NCBI GenBank assembly: GCA_044227705.1
Contig: JBGAWE010000182.1
Location: 1-9,291, forward strand
Source: JANOQP01 sp044227705
Lineage (GTDB): Bacteria > Bacteroidota > Bacteroidia > Chitinophagales > Saprospiraceae
Length of the DNA stretch: 9,291 nucleotides
Direction of reading: 5' to 3'
The position numbers were made by a program, and so were the translations under genes. The stretch's first letter is position 1, and every line of letters starts with the position of its first letter. Of the stretch, positions 1 to 5,935 are shown piece by piece. Under the pieces are notes generated by a model. That model was not told the DNA's origin, ran no database searches, and saw only the letters and a program-made list of their open reading frames with translations.

Positions 1-63
1 GCGCTCGTTCCAGGCGATGCCGCAGCGGCCGATCGCAGTGTCGAAAAGCGCAATGGCGTGCAT
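1..63 (-). CDS. Methylated-DNA--protein cysteine methyltransferase-like protein, N-terminal fragment
   Basis: Read leftward from an ATG at 63, the frame stays open to the window edge for 21 codons and gives MHAIALFDTAIGRCGIAWNE followed by R. From memory, this FDTAIGRCGIAW-type opening is common at the N-terminus of alphaproteobacterial proteins annotated as methylated-DNA--[protein]-cysteine S-methyltransferase, which repair alkylated guanine by transferring the alkyl group to their own cysteine. The catalytic PCHR region would lie beyond the window, so the function is not demonstrated. The gene is divergent from imuA with 47 bp between the starts, and a LexA box lies in that gap, so both could be damage-inducible. 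The fragment is too short for firm assignment. Confidence 0.5.
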   Translation of the reverse strand, partial: MHAIALFDTAIGRCGIAWNER

Positions 64-95
64 TGGACCCTTGAAGAAGGCGACTCCAGAGAATA

Positions 96-110
96 GAACA
101 TATAGAGAAC
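96..110 (+). promoter_or_regulatory. LexA (SOS) box, alphaproteobacterial type
   Basis: The sequence GAACATATAGAGAAC is an exact GAAC-N7-GAAC direct repeat. This is the other strand of the GTTC-N7-GTTC box used by alphaproteobacterial LexA. It ends one base before the ATG at 111 that opens imuA, a known LexA target. The match is seen in the sequence; repression by LexA is inferred from the family and the gene downstream. Confidence 0.8.
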
Positions 111-584
111 ATGAGCCCGCGTCCAGCCCCCATTGAGGCCTTGGAAAAGGCCGGCAGCGCCCAGGCGATGCTTCAGCACATGGCGTCCCAGCCATTGCAT
201 GAGCTTTGCCCCGCCGGGCCAGGCGCGGAGACGGCGGCGGTGGGGTTTGCGCTGGCGCTGGCTGCTGCCTGGGCCTCCAGCCCAGGCGTCATCTGGGCGG
301 GCGAAGAGGGGGTCTTCGCGGAGGACGGCGCACCGTACCCGGTGGGTCTTGCGCAATACGGGATCAACCCGGCGAAGCTGATCGTAGTGCGCGCCCAAAA
401 GCGCGACGATGCGCTGTGGGCGGCGGAGCAAGGTTTGGCCGCGCGCGGCGCGATGGTGATTTGCGCGCTCAGCGGCCGCGGCAAACCGCTCGATCTCAAG
501 GCCACGCGGCGTTTGCTGCTGTTTGCGGAACGCAATGGCTCGCGGTGTTTGTTGGTGCGTCCGATCACGCAAGCCAGCGCCGCA
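111..584 (+). CDS. imuA: ImuA, SOS mutagenesis accessory protein, 3'-truncated
   Basis: ImuA works with ImuB and the DnaE2 polymerase in damage-induced translesion synthesis in many Alphaproteobacteria. Residues 1-158 read like the family: a LHELCPAG segment near residue 30, an alanine-rich helix VGFALALAAAWA, IWAGEEG, the segment YGINPAKLIVVRA, then DALWAAEQGLAARG and LDLKATRRLLLFAE, ending at TQASAA. A TRWRV-like continuation is normally expected, but from base ~585 the frame runs on only as an Arg/Pro-rich shadow of the next gene. The C-terminus and the usual imuB and dnaE2 neighbours are missing. The ATG at 111 touches the LexA box, so translation may be leaderless or use the ATG at 168 or 180. 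Assignment to ImuA is fairly sure; the loss of its end is probably an assembly junction. Confidence 0.75.
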
Positions 585-585
585 T

Positions 586-1572
586 ACCGACCCCTGGCAC
601 ACCGCCGACCGGCTCTCCTCCCCGGTGATGGTCTTCCTCTCGCAGGAGGGCGCCCGGAGGACCCTCGAGGCGGGCGTGACCACCGTCCGCGACCTCGGCT
701 CGTGGGACGGCATGGACCTCGCCATGCGCGACCTCATCAACATGGGCGAGATGACGGGGCCCCGGATGTTCGTCGCGGGCGACGGGCTGCACACCACCTT
801 CCCCTGGCGAAAGGACGGCTCCCTGCCGCCCCCCGACCTCGGCACCGCCGACAACGCAGAGGAGGCCCGCCGCGCCGTCCGCCGGAACATTGCCGCCGGG
901 ATCGACTGGATAAAAATCTACGGCTCGACAGGCAGCGCAGACGATTTGACGGGCTTCCAGACCTTCACCTTTGAGGAACTGAAAGCAGCCATCGACGTCG
1001 CCCACATGGCCGGCAAGCGCGTCGCCGTCCACAGCTACGGCCCCAGCGGCGCCCGAGACGCGGTCATGGCGGGCGCCGAAACCGTCGAACACGCGACGGG
1101 GGTGGACACGGCCACCTTCGCCGAGATGGCGCGGCGCGGCACCTTCTACGTACCCACCATCGACCACAACCGCTACTACCGCGACCACCACGACGAGTTC
1201 GGCTACGGGCCGGAGAAGATGCGGGAGTTCGACGAGTTCATCGCCCGGAACATCGAGTCCGTCCGCCTCGCCCACCGCATGAAGGTTCGGATTGCGATGG
1301 GCAGCGACGCCCTGTTCACCGGCTTCGGCGAGAACGCCCGCGAGCTGGAGCAGTTTGTCAAAGCCGGCATGACCCCCGCCGAGGCCCTCGCCGCAGCAAC
1401 CATCAACGGGGCCGCCCTTTTGGGAAAAGAGGACGAACTTGGGGCCATCGCCCCCGGCTTCCTGGCCGACATCGTGGCCGTTGCGGGCGATCCGCTGGCC
1501 GATGTCGGGGCCATCACGCGAGGCGTGAAATGGGTAATGAAAGACGGGAAAATCATGGTTGACAAACGGTAG
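586..1572 (+). CDS. Imidazolonepropionase-like amidohydrolase, 5'-truncated
   Basis: Family-like sequence starts at TDPWHTADRL (586) and runs 328 residues to TAG at 1570. It covers most of the TIM barrel of an amidohydrolase-superfamily metal enzyme of the imidazolonepropionase/Xaa-Pro dipeptidase-like group. Visible marks are EAGVTTVRDLG, the WIKIYG lysine (913-915) that is usually carboxylated to bridge metals, histidines in VAVHSYG (1030-1032) and TVEHATG (1090-1092), and the aspartate of MGSD (1306-1308). The usual C-terminal ending is also present: MTPAEALAAATINGA, LGAIAPGFLADIVAV, then GKIMVDKR. The N-terminal β-sandwich, any signal peptide and the first HxH metal ligands are absent; upstream sequence is imuA in another frame. 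The surviving part looks intact, so the host gene is probably whole and was cut by the junction. Substrate cannot be told; related enzymes act on dipeptides or cyclic amides. Confidence 0.8.
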   Translation, partial: TDPWHTADRLSSPVMVFLSQEGARRTLEAGVTTVRDLGSWDGMDLAMRDLINMGEMTGPRMFVAGDGLHTTFPWRKDGSLPPPDLGTADNAEEARRAVRRNIAAGIDWIKIYGSTGSADDLTGFQTFTFEELKAAIDVAHMAGKRVAVHSYGPSGARDAVMAGAETVEHATGVDTATFAEMARRGTFYVPTIDHNRYYRDHHDEFGYGPEKMREFDEFIARNIESVRLAHRMKVRIAMGSDALFTGFGENARELEQFVKAGMTPAEALAAATINGAALLGKEDELGAIAPGFLADIVAVAGDPLADVGAITRGVKWVMKDGKIMVDKR

Positions 1573-1578
1573 CCATTG

Positions 1579-1618
1579 TGGCCCGAAGCTGGAGCTTCGG
1601 GCCAGAAACAGGTTTTTT
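1579..1618 (+). terminator. Hairpin with downstream T-tract after the amidohydrolase
   Basis: A 12-bp perfect stem (1579-1590 with 1593-1604, TGGCCCGAAGCT against AGCTTCGGGCCA) lies 7 bp after the amidohydrolase stop. A run of six T begins nine bases later at 1613. The unusually short GG spacer and the gap before the T run make it a less than ideal intrinsic terminator. It could instead be a REP-like intergenic palindrome. It separates the amidohydrolase from the caspase-like gene. Confidence 0.55.
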
Positions 1619-1657
1619 ATCCCGCCCAAGGCTCGAGCTTTGGACACTTTTTTCGAC

Positions 1658-3574
1658 ATGAAACACGCCTTTCTGCTCGCGGCCAGCATCGCGGCCGCCC
1701 CGCTTTTTTCCCAAAACAAGAGTGCCGAGGCGGCCCCGGCCCGCGCCGTCGTCGTCGGCATCGGCCGCTATCAGGACACGGCCTTCGCACCCCTCGACGA
1801 CGCCCGGCGCGACGCGGAGGAGTTTGCCGCCTTCCTCCAGTCGCCGCCCGGGGGCCGCATGGAGCGCGACCAGATTTTGTTGCTCACCGACGGCGAAGCG
1901 ACGCTGGCCCGATTCGCCGCCGCACTCGACTGGCTGATCGACGAACCGCCGGGCAACCCGCGCACCGCCCGGCGGCTGCTCTACGTCGCGGGCGCGGCGC
2001 AGATCACCGCACCGGGCGGCCTAAAGGAGGACGCGGCCATCTTCTTCCACGACTCGCCGCCCGCACCGCTCGAGGGGAACTCTTTCGGCCTGCACGAGAT
2101 GCAGCAGCTTTTGGGGAAGGACCGGGCGGCCTTCACCCTGACCGCCGCGCTGCGGGAGCCTTTTTTGGAAAACGAGGAGGCTTCCCCTCCCCCACCCCGC
2201 CTGCACACCGAAGCCCCGGCAAAGACGGGCCTGCCCACCGCATGGGACGGCGACGGAAAGGCAAAGCGGCTTGTTTTTTTGAAAAAAACGACCGTCGCGC
2301 CGCCCGACCCGCCCAGCGGCCACCGCCCGCGCTCGATGTCGAACGACCTCGTGGCTGCCCTCATCGGCCTCGCCGACGACAATGGCGACGGAGTCGTGTC
2401 GGCGGCGGAAACCATCCTTTTTTTGAAAAAAAAACCCGGTTTGCCCGCCGAATTCTCCGTGAAGGAGGGTCGGTGCTTCTTCTACCTCGCCGCTTCGCCG
2501 GGGTCGGCCGAGCTGTCGAAAGTGGATGCGCGGATGCGCGAAGACCTCGAAAAGCTGGGCGGCGACGACCTCTTCCCGCCCATCGTCCACCTCGAATCGA
2601 TGCCTGCCGAGGACCGCGCGCTCGAGGCGGCCGGGCCGTCGGCGCAGCGGCTCTACGAGGACTTCATCCTGTCGATAAAGGTGAAAAACTTCCTGCCCCC
2701 GTCGCCCGGCAACGCGGCTTCGCTCAATGACAGCCTGCTGGCCGTTCCCGGCCTCGCGCCCATCGCGGGGCAGATTCGCCGCCGCCTGGCAGCCGCCATG
2801 CTCGACGAGACGCAGCAGGCCCTCAACGCCTACCTCAACAACAGTGCGAAGGAGCTTTCCCGCCGCCGCCGAGACCCCGACCAGTACGCCGTCTATGCGC
2901 AGCTCCTCGCACGGGCCAGTGCCTTGCTCGGCCCGCGCCACTACCTGCGCAGCTCGCTGACGGCCAAGCAGCTCTATTTCGAGGGGCTGGCCGCGCGGCT
3001 CCGGTTTTTGTCGGTGCAAAAGGACACGGCCTTGCTCCTCACGGCACTCGAAAAGCAGCGCTCGGCGCTCGAGGCGGAACCGGAGGCATCGTACATCCTC
3101 AACGAGCTGGGCGTCGTCCGCCTCAACCTCGGCAACCGAGAGGAGGCGAGGCGGCAGTTCCTCGCCGCCTCGGAGCTGTCGCCCGCGTGGGGCATCCCGT
3201 GGGCCAACATGAGCCTCTTGAGCATCAACGAAAAGGACTGGGCCGCCGCCCGCGAACAGGCCATCAAGGCCGTTTCGCTCGCCCCCTGGAACCCGGAGGC
3301 CTACCAGATCCTGGGCTACATCTGCCGCCAGTCCGGCGAGCTGCCGACGGCCGAGCGGCTCTACCTGCGCGCCCTGCGGCTCGGTGCCGAGGCGGCCGAC
3401 CCGATGTACAACCTCGCCTGCCTCGCCGCCCTGCAAGGCCGCCCCGAGGAGGCCCTCGACTGGCTGCGCCGTGCCATCGAACAAGGTTTCGACGACCGGG
3501 CACTGCTCGCCGCCGACCCCGACCTCGACAGCTTGCGCAACCTGCCGGGATGGGAGGCGGTGGTCAGGCTTTGA
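1658..3574 (+). CDS. Exported caspase-fold (probably inactive) / EF-hand / TPR protein
   Basis: This is a 638-aa protein. I start at ATG 1658 because it opens a signal peptide (MKHAFLLAASIAAAPLFS, cleaved before Q19); the frame is open further upstream but that part has no family character. Residues ~28-175 resemble a C14 caspase-like fold: ARAVVVGIGRY at 28-38, LDDARRDAEEFAAFL, QILLLTDGEATLA and a strand RRLLYVAGAAQ near 104. Where active members carry a GHG histidine, this one reads AGAAQ. The later strand reads AAFTLTAALREP without the D-x-C cysteine, so the dyad appears lost. Residues 240-251 (DDNGDGVVSAAE) form a complete EF-hand loop, in the usual place after such domains. Four TPR-like helical pairs occupy about 479-614, followed by a TPR-type ending, DPDLDSLRNLPGW. 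Likely a periplasmic or surface scaffold; partner unknown. T-G-A homopolymer tracts interrupt its GC-rich coding at 2161, 2274 and 2418. Confidence 0.75.
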   Translation: MKHAFLLAASIAAAPLFSQNKSAEAAPARAVVVGIGRYQDTAFAPLDDARRDAEEFAAFLQSPPGGRMERDQILLLTDGEATLARFAAALDWLIDEPPGNPRTARRLLYVAGAAQITAPGGLKEDAAIFFHDSPPAPLEGNSFGLHEMQQLLGKDRAAFTLTAALREPFLENEEASPPPPRLHTEAPAKTGLPTAWDGDGKAKRLVFLKKTTVAPPDPPSGHRPRSMSNDLVAALIGLADDNGDGVVSAAETILFLKKKPGLPAEFSVKEGRCFFYLAASPGSAELSKVDARMREDLEKLGGDDLFPPIVHLESMPAEDRALEAAGPSAQRLYEDFILSIKVKNFLPPSPGNAASLNDSLLAVPGLAPIAGQIRRRLAAAMLDETQQALNAYLNNSAKELSRRRRDPDQYAVYAQLLARASALLGPRHYLRSSLTAKQLYFEGLAARLRFLSVQKDTALLLTALEKQRSALEAEPEASYILNELGVVRLNLGNREEARRQFLAASELSPAWGIPWANMSLLSINEKDWAAAREQAIKAVSLAPWNPEAYQILGYICRQSGELPTAERLYLRALRLGAEAADPMYNLACLAALQGRPEEALDWLRRAIEQGFDDRALLAADPDLDSLRNLPGWEAVVRL

Positions 3575-3578
3575 AAAA

Positions 3579-3611
3579 AAAATGGCCGGGGCGTTGTTCC
3601 CCGGCCATTTT
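3579..3611. terminator. Bidirectional intrinsic terminator
   Basis: A 13-bp perfect stem (3579-3591 with 3599-3611, AAAATGGCCGGGG against CCCCGGCCATTTT) encloses the 7-nt loop CGTTGTT. A-rich sequence lies on the left (nine A from 3574) and T's on the right. It sits 4 bp after the stop of the caspase-like gene and 26 bp beyond the stop of the leftward gene. It is therefore placed to end both convergent transcripts. Confidence 0.85.
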
Positions 3612-3637
3612 CCTGGTTGAGCCGAAAGTCGTCGGAA

Positions 3638-4051
3638 TCAGATCTTCCCTTTCGAGAGGGTGCCCTCGGCGCCCGGTTCGAGCGTGAGCTCCACTTTGAT
3701 CTTGAAGGAGCCTTTGGACGTGAGCGTCTGTTTCTTGGGCGGCATGGTCGCGCCGGAACCGGTGTCATTGGAGATGGGCTTGTTCTCCTTCAGCGTCCAA
3801 GAGACGGAGCTGCCCGACTTCTTGCCGACGTAGAACTTGTAGTTGCCCTTGCCCTTCGTCATGGTGATGGTGGCGTCGTCTTCGTCGGTCTCGAGGACCT
3901 TCGTGACGGTGGTCACCACGCCCGCGTCGTCCTTCGAAAGGCCGGTGCTCGAGGCGTCGAGACCTTGGGCGGAGGCTGTGTCGGAGAGGCCGGCGAAGAG
4001 GAGGCAGAACAGGGCCGGGAGACCGCCGGTTTTCAAAAACGTTTTTTCCAT
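3638..4051 (-). CDS. Small exported protein of unknown function
   Basis: A 137-aa protein starting at ATG 4051. Residues 1-28 form a signal peptide (charged MEKTFLK, hydrophobic LPALFCLLFAGL, then SDTASA) with probable cleavage before Q29. The mature part is rich in Thr, Ser, Lys and Gly with alternating polar and hydrophobic residues (DDATITMTKGKGNYKFYV, SVSWTLKEN, GSFKIKVELTLEPG), suggesting a small β-sheet domain. It has no Cys after the signal region and no transmembrane segment. I do not recognise the family. The start is preceded on its strand by CAAAAATTTTCTGGAC and no Shine-Dalgarno, as for neighbouring genes. It faces the caspase-like gene across a shared terminator and diverges from the DUF6438 gene, which also encodes an exported protein; a functional pair is possible but unproven. 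Confidence 0.65.
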   Translation of the reverse strand: MEKTFLKTGGLPALFCLLFAGLSDTASAQGLDASSTGLSKDDAGVVTTVTKVLETDEDDATITMTKGKGNYKFYVGKKSGSSVSWTLKENKPISNDTGSGATMPPKKQTLTSKGSFKIKVELTLEPGAEGTLSKGKI

Positions 4052-4362
4052 GTCCAGAAAATTTTTGATGAAAGAATGGATGGTGTCCCGCCGCCCCCGC
4101 GATGCCGGGCTTGGCGTCGGGGATTGATGGCCTTCCCGGCGGGCGGTTATCAGACCGCCGCCCGGGCGTCCGCCCTTATACCAAAACGGGTAGTTTTTCC
4201 GTGAGAAAGCGTATATGGGAGCAATCGCCGTCCTACATTCAACCCGATTTCCGGCCAGCCGGGGCCGGGGGGATTTCCCAAAAACGGGCTGATAACCTGC
4301 CCACCGGGAAGGACATCAACCGGCGACGCCACCACCACTTTCTCTCACCAAAATTTTTCAAC
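4052..4362. other. Divergent intergenic region between two exported-protein genes
   Basis: These 311 bp must hold the promoters of both flanking genes. I found no full TAnnTTTG box on either strand; TAGTTTTT near 4190 matches seven of eight positions for rightward transcription. The stretch is GC-rich except for A/T-rich blocks touching each start (around 4056-4065 and 4349-4358). It contains one imperfect hairpin, listed separately. The rightward frame is open from 4102, but its translation lacks coding character. Confidence 0.5.
4136..4165. repeat. Imperfect GC-rich inverted repeat
   Basis: Arms 4136-4147 (CCGGCGGGCGGT) and 4154-4165 (ACCGCCGCCCGG) pair over 12 positions with two mismatches around the six-base loop TATCAG. 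There is no T run on either side, so a terminator is unlikely. Its position inside a divergent promoter region would suit an operator or an mRNA leader structure; which one is unknown. Confidence 0.45.
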
Positions 4363-5427
4363 GTGAAAAAACGACTCATTGCCTGCGGCGCGGCCGCCTG
4401 TCTCCTCCTCACCTTCTTGGCCGGCTCGGCCCTCGCTCAGAGCACCGCCCCGGCCTCGGCCAAGCTGCCCACCTGTGCGGAGGCCGTCAAGGCCGCCACC
4501 GCCGACCTGCAGGCGAAGGCCAATGCCCAGTGCCGCACCGTCCATCAGTGCGTGGAGTGCGAGGAGATGTCGAAGCAGACCTGCAAGCCCGTGACCGCCA
4601 ACCCGACCTGCAAAGGCTCGGCAACCGTTTCGACGAAGACCTCCGCCGCGCCCAGCACCAAGAACGGCGGCGTGCCCGCCCCGGCCGACCCGTTCGAGGT
4701 CGTCGTCATGCAGTCCATCTGCTTTGCGGGCGGCGTGACGCTCGAGGCCTATGTCACCGGGCAAGAATCGAAGCCCGTGAAGGAGCGGCAGTCGGGCTAC
4801 AAGTTCTCGTGGCGGCTCGACGGCGTCAGCAAGGAGGGCGCCCGCCTCGAGTGCGTCAAAGGGAAGGAGGCCGTGCTCGTCGTCACACAGGCGGCGACGA
4901 ACAAGTCGGTGACGAAGAACGTCATGCTGCCCAACGCGGGCGGTGGCAATGAGAGCGCGCGCGTCCCGGCACCGGGCGCGGGCGGCATCAACGAGGGCGA
5001 GGTCGTCGTGGCCTTCTCGAAGACCTCGTGCTTCGGCTCCTGCCCGGTCTACACCGTCAAGTTCTACAGCAACGGCACCGCCTCGTGGGACGGCTACATG
5101 AACGTCGAGCGCATGGGCCACTTCGAACAGACGCTCGGCCCCGAAGTGCTGACGAAGCTTCAGGAGAAGGCCTTCAAGGTCAAATTCTTCGACTTTGCCA
5201 GCAAGTACCCGACGGAGTTCACCGTTGTCGACGCGCCCTCCACCGTCACCTATGTGAAGATGGGCGGCAAGGAGAAGCAGGTGGAGAACATCATGGAGTC
5301 TCCCGCCGCGCTCGTCGAGTTCGAGAACTACATCTACGACGAGATCGTCAAGCTCGGCTGGAAGGCCGACCCGCCCAAGAAGACCATGCCCGCAACCGCG
5401 GCTCCCGGCGCGGCTCCCAAGCAATAG
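4363..5427 (+). CDS. Exported Cys-rich protein with C-terminal DUF6438 domain
   Basis: A 354-aa protein. I choose GTG at 4363 because it opens a clear signal peptide (VKKRLIACGAAACLLLTFLA then GSALA, cleaved before Q26); the upstream in-frame sequence is not protein-like. The mature N-terminus has six cysteines (38, 57, 63, 66, 74, 83), with a CVEC pair, in an Ala/Lys-rich stretch. A β-type middle section follows (about 105-200, from FEVVVMQSICFAGGVTLEAY through KEAVLVVTQAATNKSVTKNV). Residues ~215-330 match my recollection of DUF6438: FSKTSCFGSCPVYTVKFYSN with C223 and C227, a TASWDG turn, LTKLQEKAFKVKFFDFASKY and ALVEFENYIYDEI. The domain is common in exported Bacteroidota proteins; its role is unknown. 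Ten mature cysteines suggest disulfides outside the cytoplasm. The tail is Pro/Ala-rich. A terminator follows at 5471. Confidence 0.75.
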   Translation: MKKRLIACGAAACLLLTFLAGSALAQSTAPASAKLPTCAEAVKAATADLQAKANAQCRTVHQCVECEEMSKQTCKPVTANPTCKGSATVSTKTSAAPSTKNGGVPAPADPFEVVVMQSICFAGGVTLEAYVTGQESKPVKERQSGYKFSWRLDGVSKEGARLECVKGKEAVLVVTQAATNKSVTKNVMLPNAGGGNESARVPAPGAGGINEGEVVVAFSKTSCFGSCPVYTVKFYSNGTASWDGYMNVERMGHFEQTLGPEVLTKLQEKAFKVKFFDFASKYPTEFTVVDAPSTVTYVKMGGKEKQVENIMESPAALVEFENYIYDEIVKLGWKADPPKKTMPATAAPGAAPKQ

Positions 5428-5470
5428 TTTTTTCGACAGTCATTTCCGGTCAGTAGTTTCATAGACAGAC

Positions 5471-5509
5471 GGGCGGGGCGGCTTTGCGGTCGCTCCGCCC
5501 TCTTTTTTT
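5471..5509 (+). terminator. Intrinsic terminator after the DUF6438 gene
   Basis: Arms GGGCGGGGCG (5471-5480) and CGCTCCGCCC (5491-5500) pair over 10 bp with one G-U. The loop has ten bases and TCTTTTTTT (5501-5509) follows. It lies 44 bp beyond the stop at 5427 and insulates the origin from rightward cargo transcription. Confidence 0.85.
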
Positions 5510-5596
5510 GGAAAAGGGAGGGCCGCGCGGAATTGGGGAGGGTTTGGCATTCTGTCCCTTCCTGATGCCTTCTCGTTCAGAAGGACATCACCAGCA

Positions 5597-5640
5597 TTTG
5601 TTGTTGTTTTTATTTTTTGACTTTTTAAGTCTTTTAAATC
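5597..5640. other. AT-rich stretch, candidate DNA-unwinding element
   Basis: Bases 5597-5639 contain only seven G or C in 43, in a neighbourhood that is otherwise GC-rich. The stretch includes a small inverted repeat, GACTTTTTAAGTC (5619-5631). It lies 41 bp before the first strong iteron, the usual place for the melting region of an iteron origin. I saw no DnaA box (TTATCCACA or close variants) here. A function in unwinding is inferred from position and composition only. Confidence 0.55.
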
Positions 5641-5680
5641 GGCGCAACTCGCTGAAAGCCAAGCAGTTACAGGCGGTAAA

Positions 5681-5799
5681 GCAACTGATTTGGGATGGGT
5701 GGCAACTTTTTTGGGAAAACCGGCAACTTGATTGGGAAGAAAGGCGCCACATTTGGGACGAAAAAGCAACCAATCTGGGATATGGCAACCATGATGGGA
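5681..5799 (+). repeat. Six direct iterons of the replication origin
   Basis: Copies of a 15-bp element start at 5681, 5702, 5723, 5744, 5766 and 5785, with spacings of 21, 21, 21, 22 and 19 bp. The consensus is about GCAACTNATTTGGGA. GGGA is invariant and GCAAC occurs in all but the 5744 copy, which reads GCGCCACATTTGGGA. Spacing near two helical turns places all copies on one face of the DNA, as in origins recognised by Rep_3 initiators such as RepE and π. The rep gene follows 142 bp downstream. A weak extra half-site, GCAACT, occurs at 5644. The spacers differ from copy to copy, so this is a binding-site array rather than a duplicated tandem repeat. Confidence 0.88.
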
Positions 5800-5851
5800 G
5801 GTTTTGGCGGGAAACGCGGCTTTTAGGCCGATCGGCAGGGCGAATTGCGTT

Positions 5852-5870
5852 GAAAAAACCGCGTTTTTTC
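5852..5870. repeat. Perfect A/T-arm hairpin in front of the inverted iterons
   Basis: GAAAAAAC (5852-5859) and GTTTTTTC (5863-5870) are perfect inverted arms around the loop CGC. The right arm overlaps the first two bases of the inverted iteron at 5869. It may be a structural element of the origin or part of the rep promoter. No function can be assigned. Confidence 0.45.
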
Positions 5871-5935
5871 CCAAATCAGTTGCTTTTGCCTAGCTTTTAC
5901 CCAAACTGGTTGGCCTTTCTTCCCAAATCGGTTGC
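5869..5935 (-). promoter_or_regulatory. Three inverted iterons upstream of rep, probable autoregulatory operator
   Basis: On the minus strand the iteron recurs at 5883-5869 (GCAACTGATTTGGGA, identical to the 5681 copy and extending to 18 identical bases with the preceding AAA), at 5913-5899 (CCAACCAGTTTGGGT) and at 5935-5921 (GCAACCGATTTGGGA). The last ends five bases before the rep start. TAGCTTTT at 5891-5898 lies between the first two and matches seven of eight positions of the Bacteroidota -7 box TAnnTTTG. Rep_3 initiators commonly repress their own gene through inverted iteron copies over the promoter. Repression here is inferred from that layout. Confidence 0.65.

Noticed and set aside
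111..974. A single 287-aa protein starting as ImuA and continuing past 590
   Set aside because: After residue ~158 the frame is an Arg/Pro/His-rich alternate reading of the amidohydrolase, not a real fusion.
565..1761. 398-aa open frame on the minus strand opposite the amidohydrolase
   Set aside because: Val/Gly/Asp/His-rich shadow of a GC-rich gene with no domain-like sequence; the plus-strand frame has clear catalytic motifs.
2021..3484. 487-aa open frame on the minus strand
   Set aside because: Antisense of the caspase-like/TPR gene; low-complexity Gly/Arg/Val composition and no motif.
4102..4362. N-terminal extension of the DUF6438 protein
   Set aside because: Would place 87 residues of non-protein-like sequence before a clear signal peptide that begins at GTG 4363.
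4345..5424. 359-aa open frame on the minus strand
   Set aside because: Antisense of the DUF6438 gene, whose signal peptide and domain are convincing.
5440..5874. 144-aa open frame on the minus strand across the origin
   Set aside because: Its sequence is largely a translation of the terminator, AT-rich stretch and iterons.
5681..5935. CRISPR array
   Set aside because: Repeats are only 15 bp with ~6-bp spacers, occur in both orientations and sit beside a Rep_3 gene with no cas gene; they are iterons.
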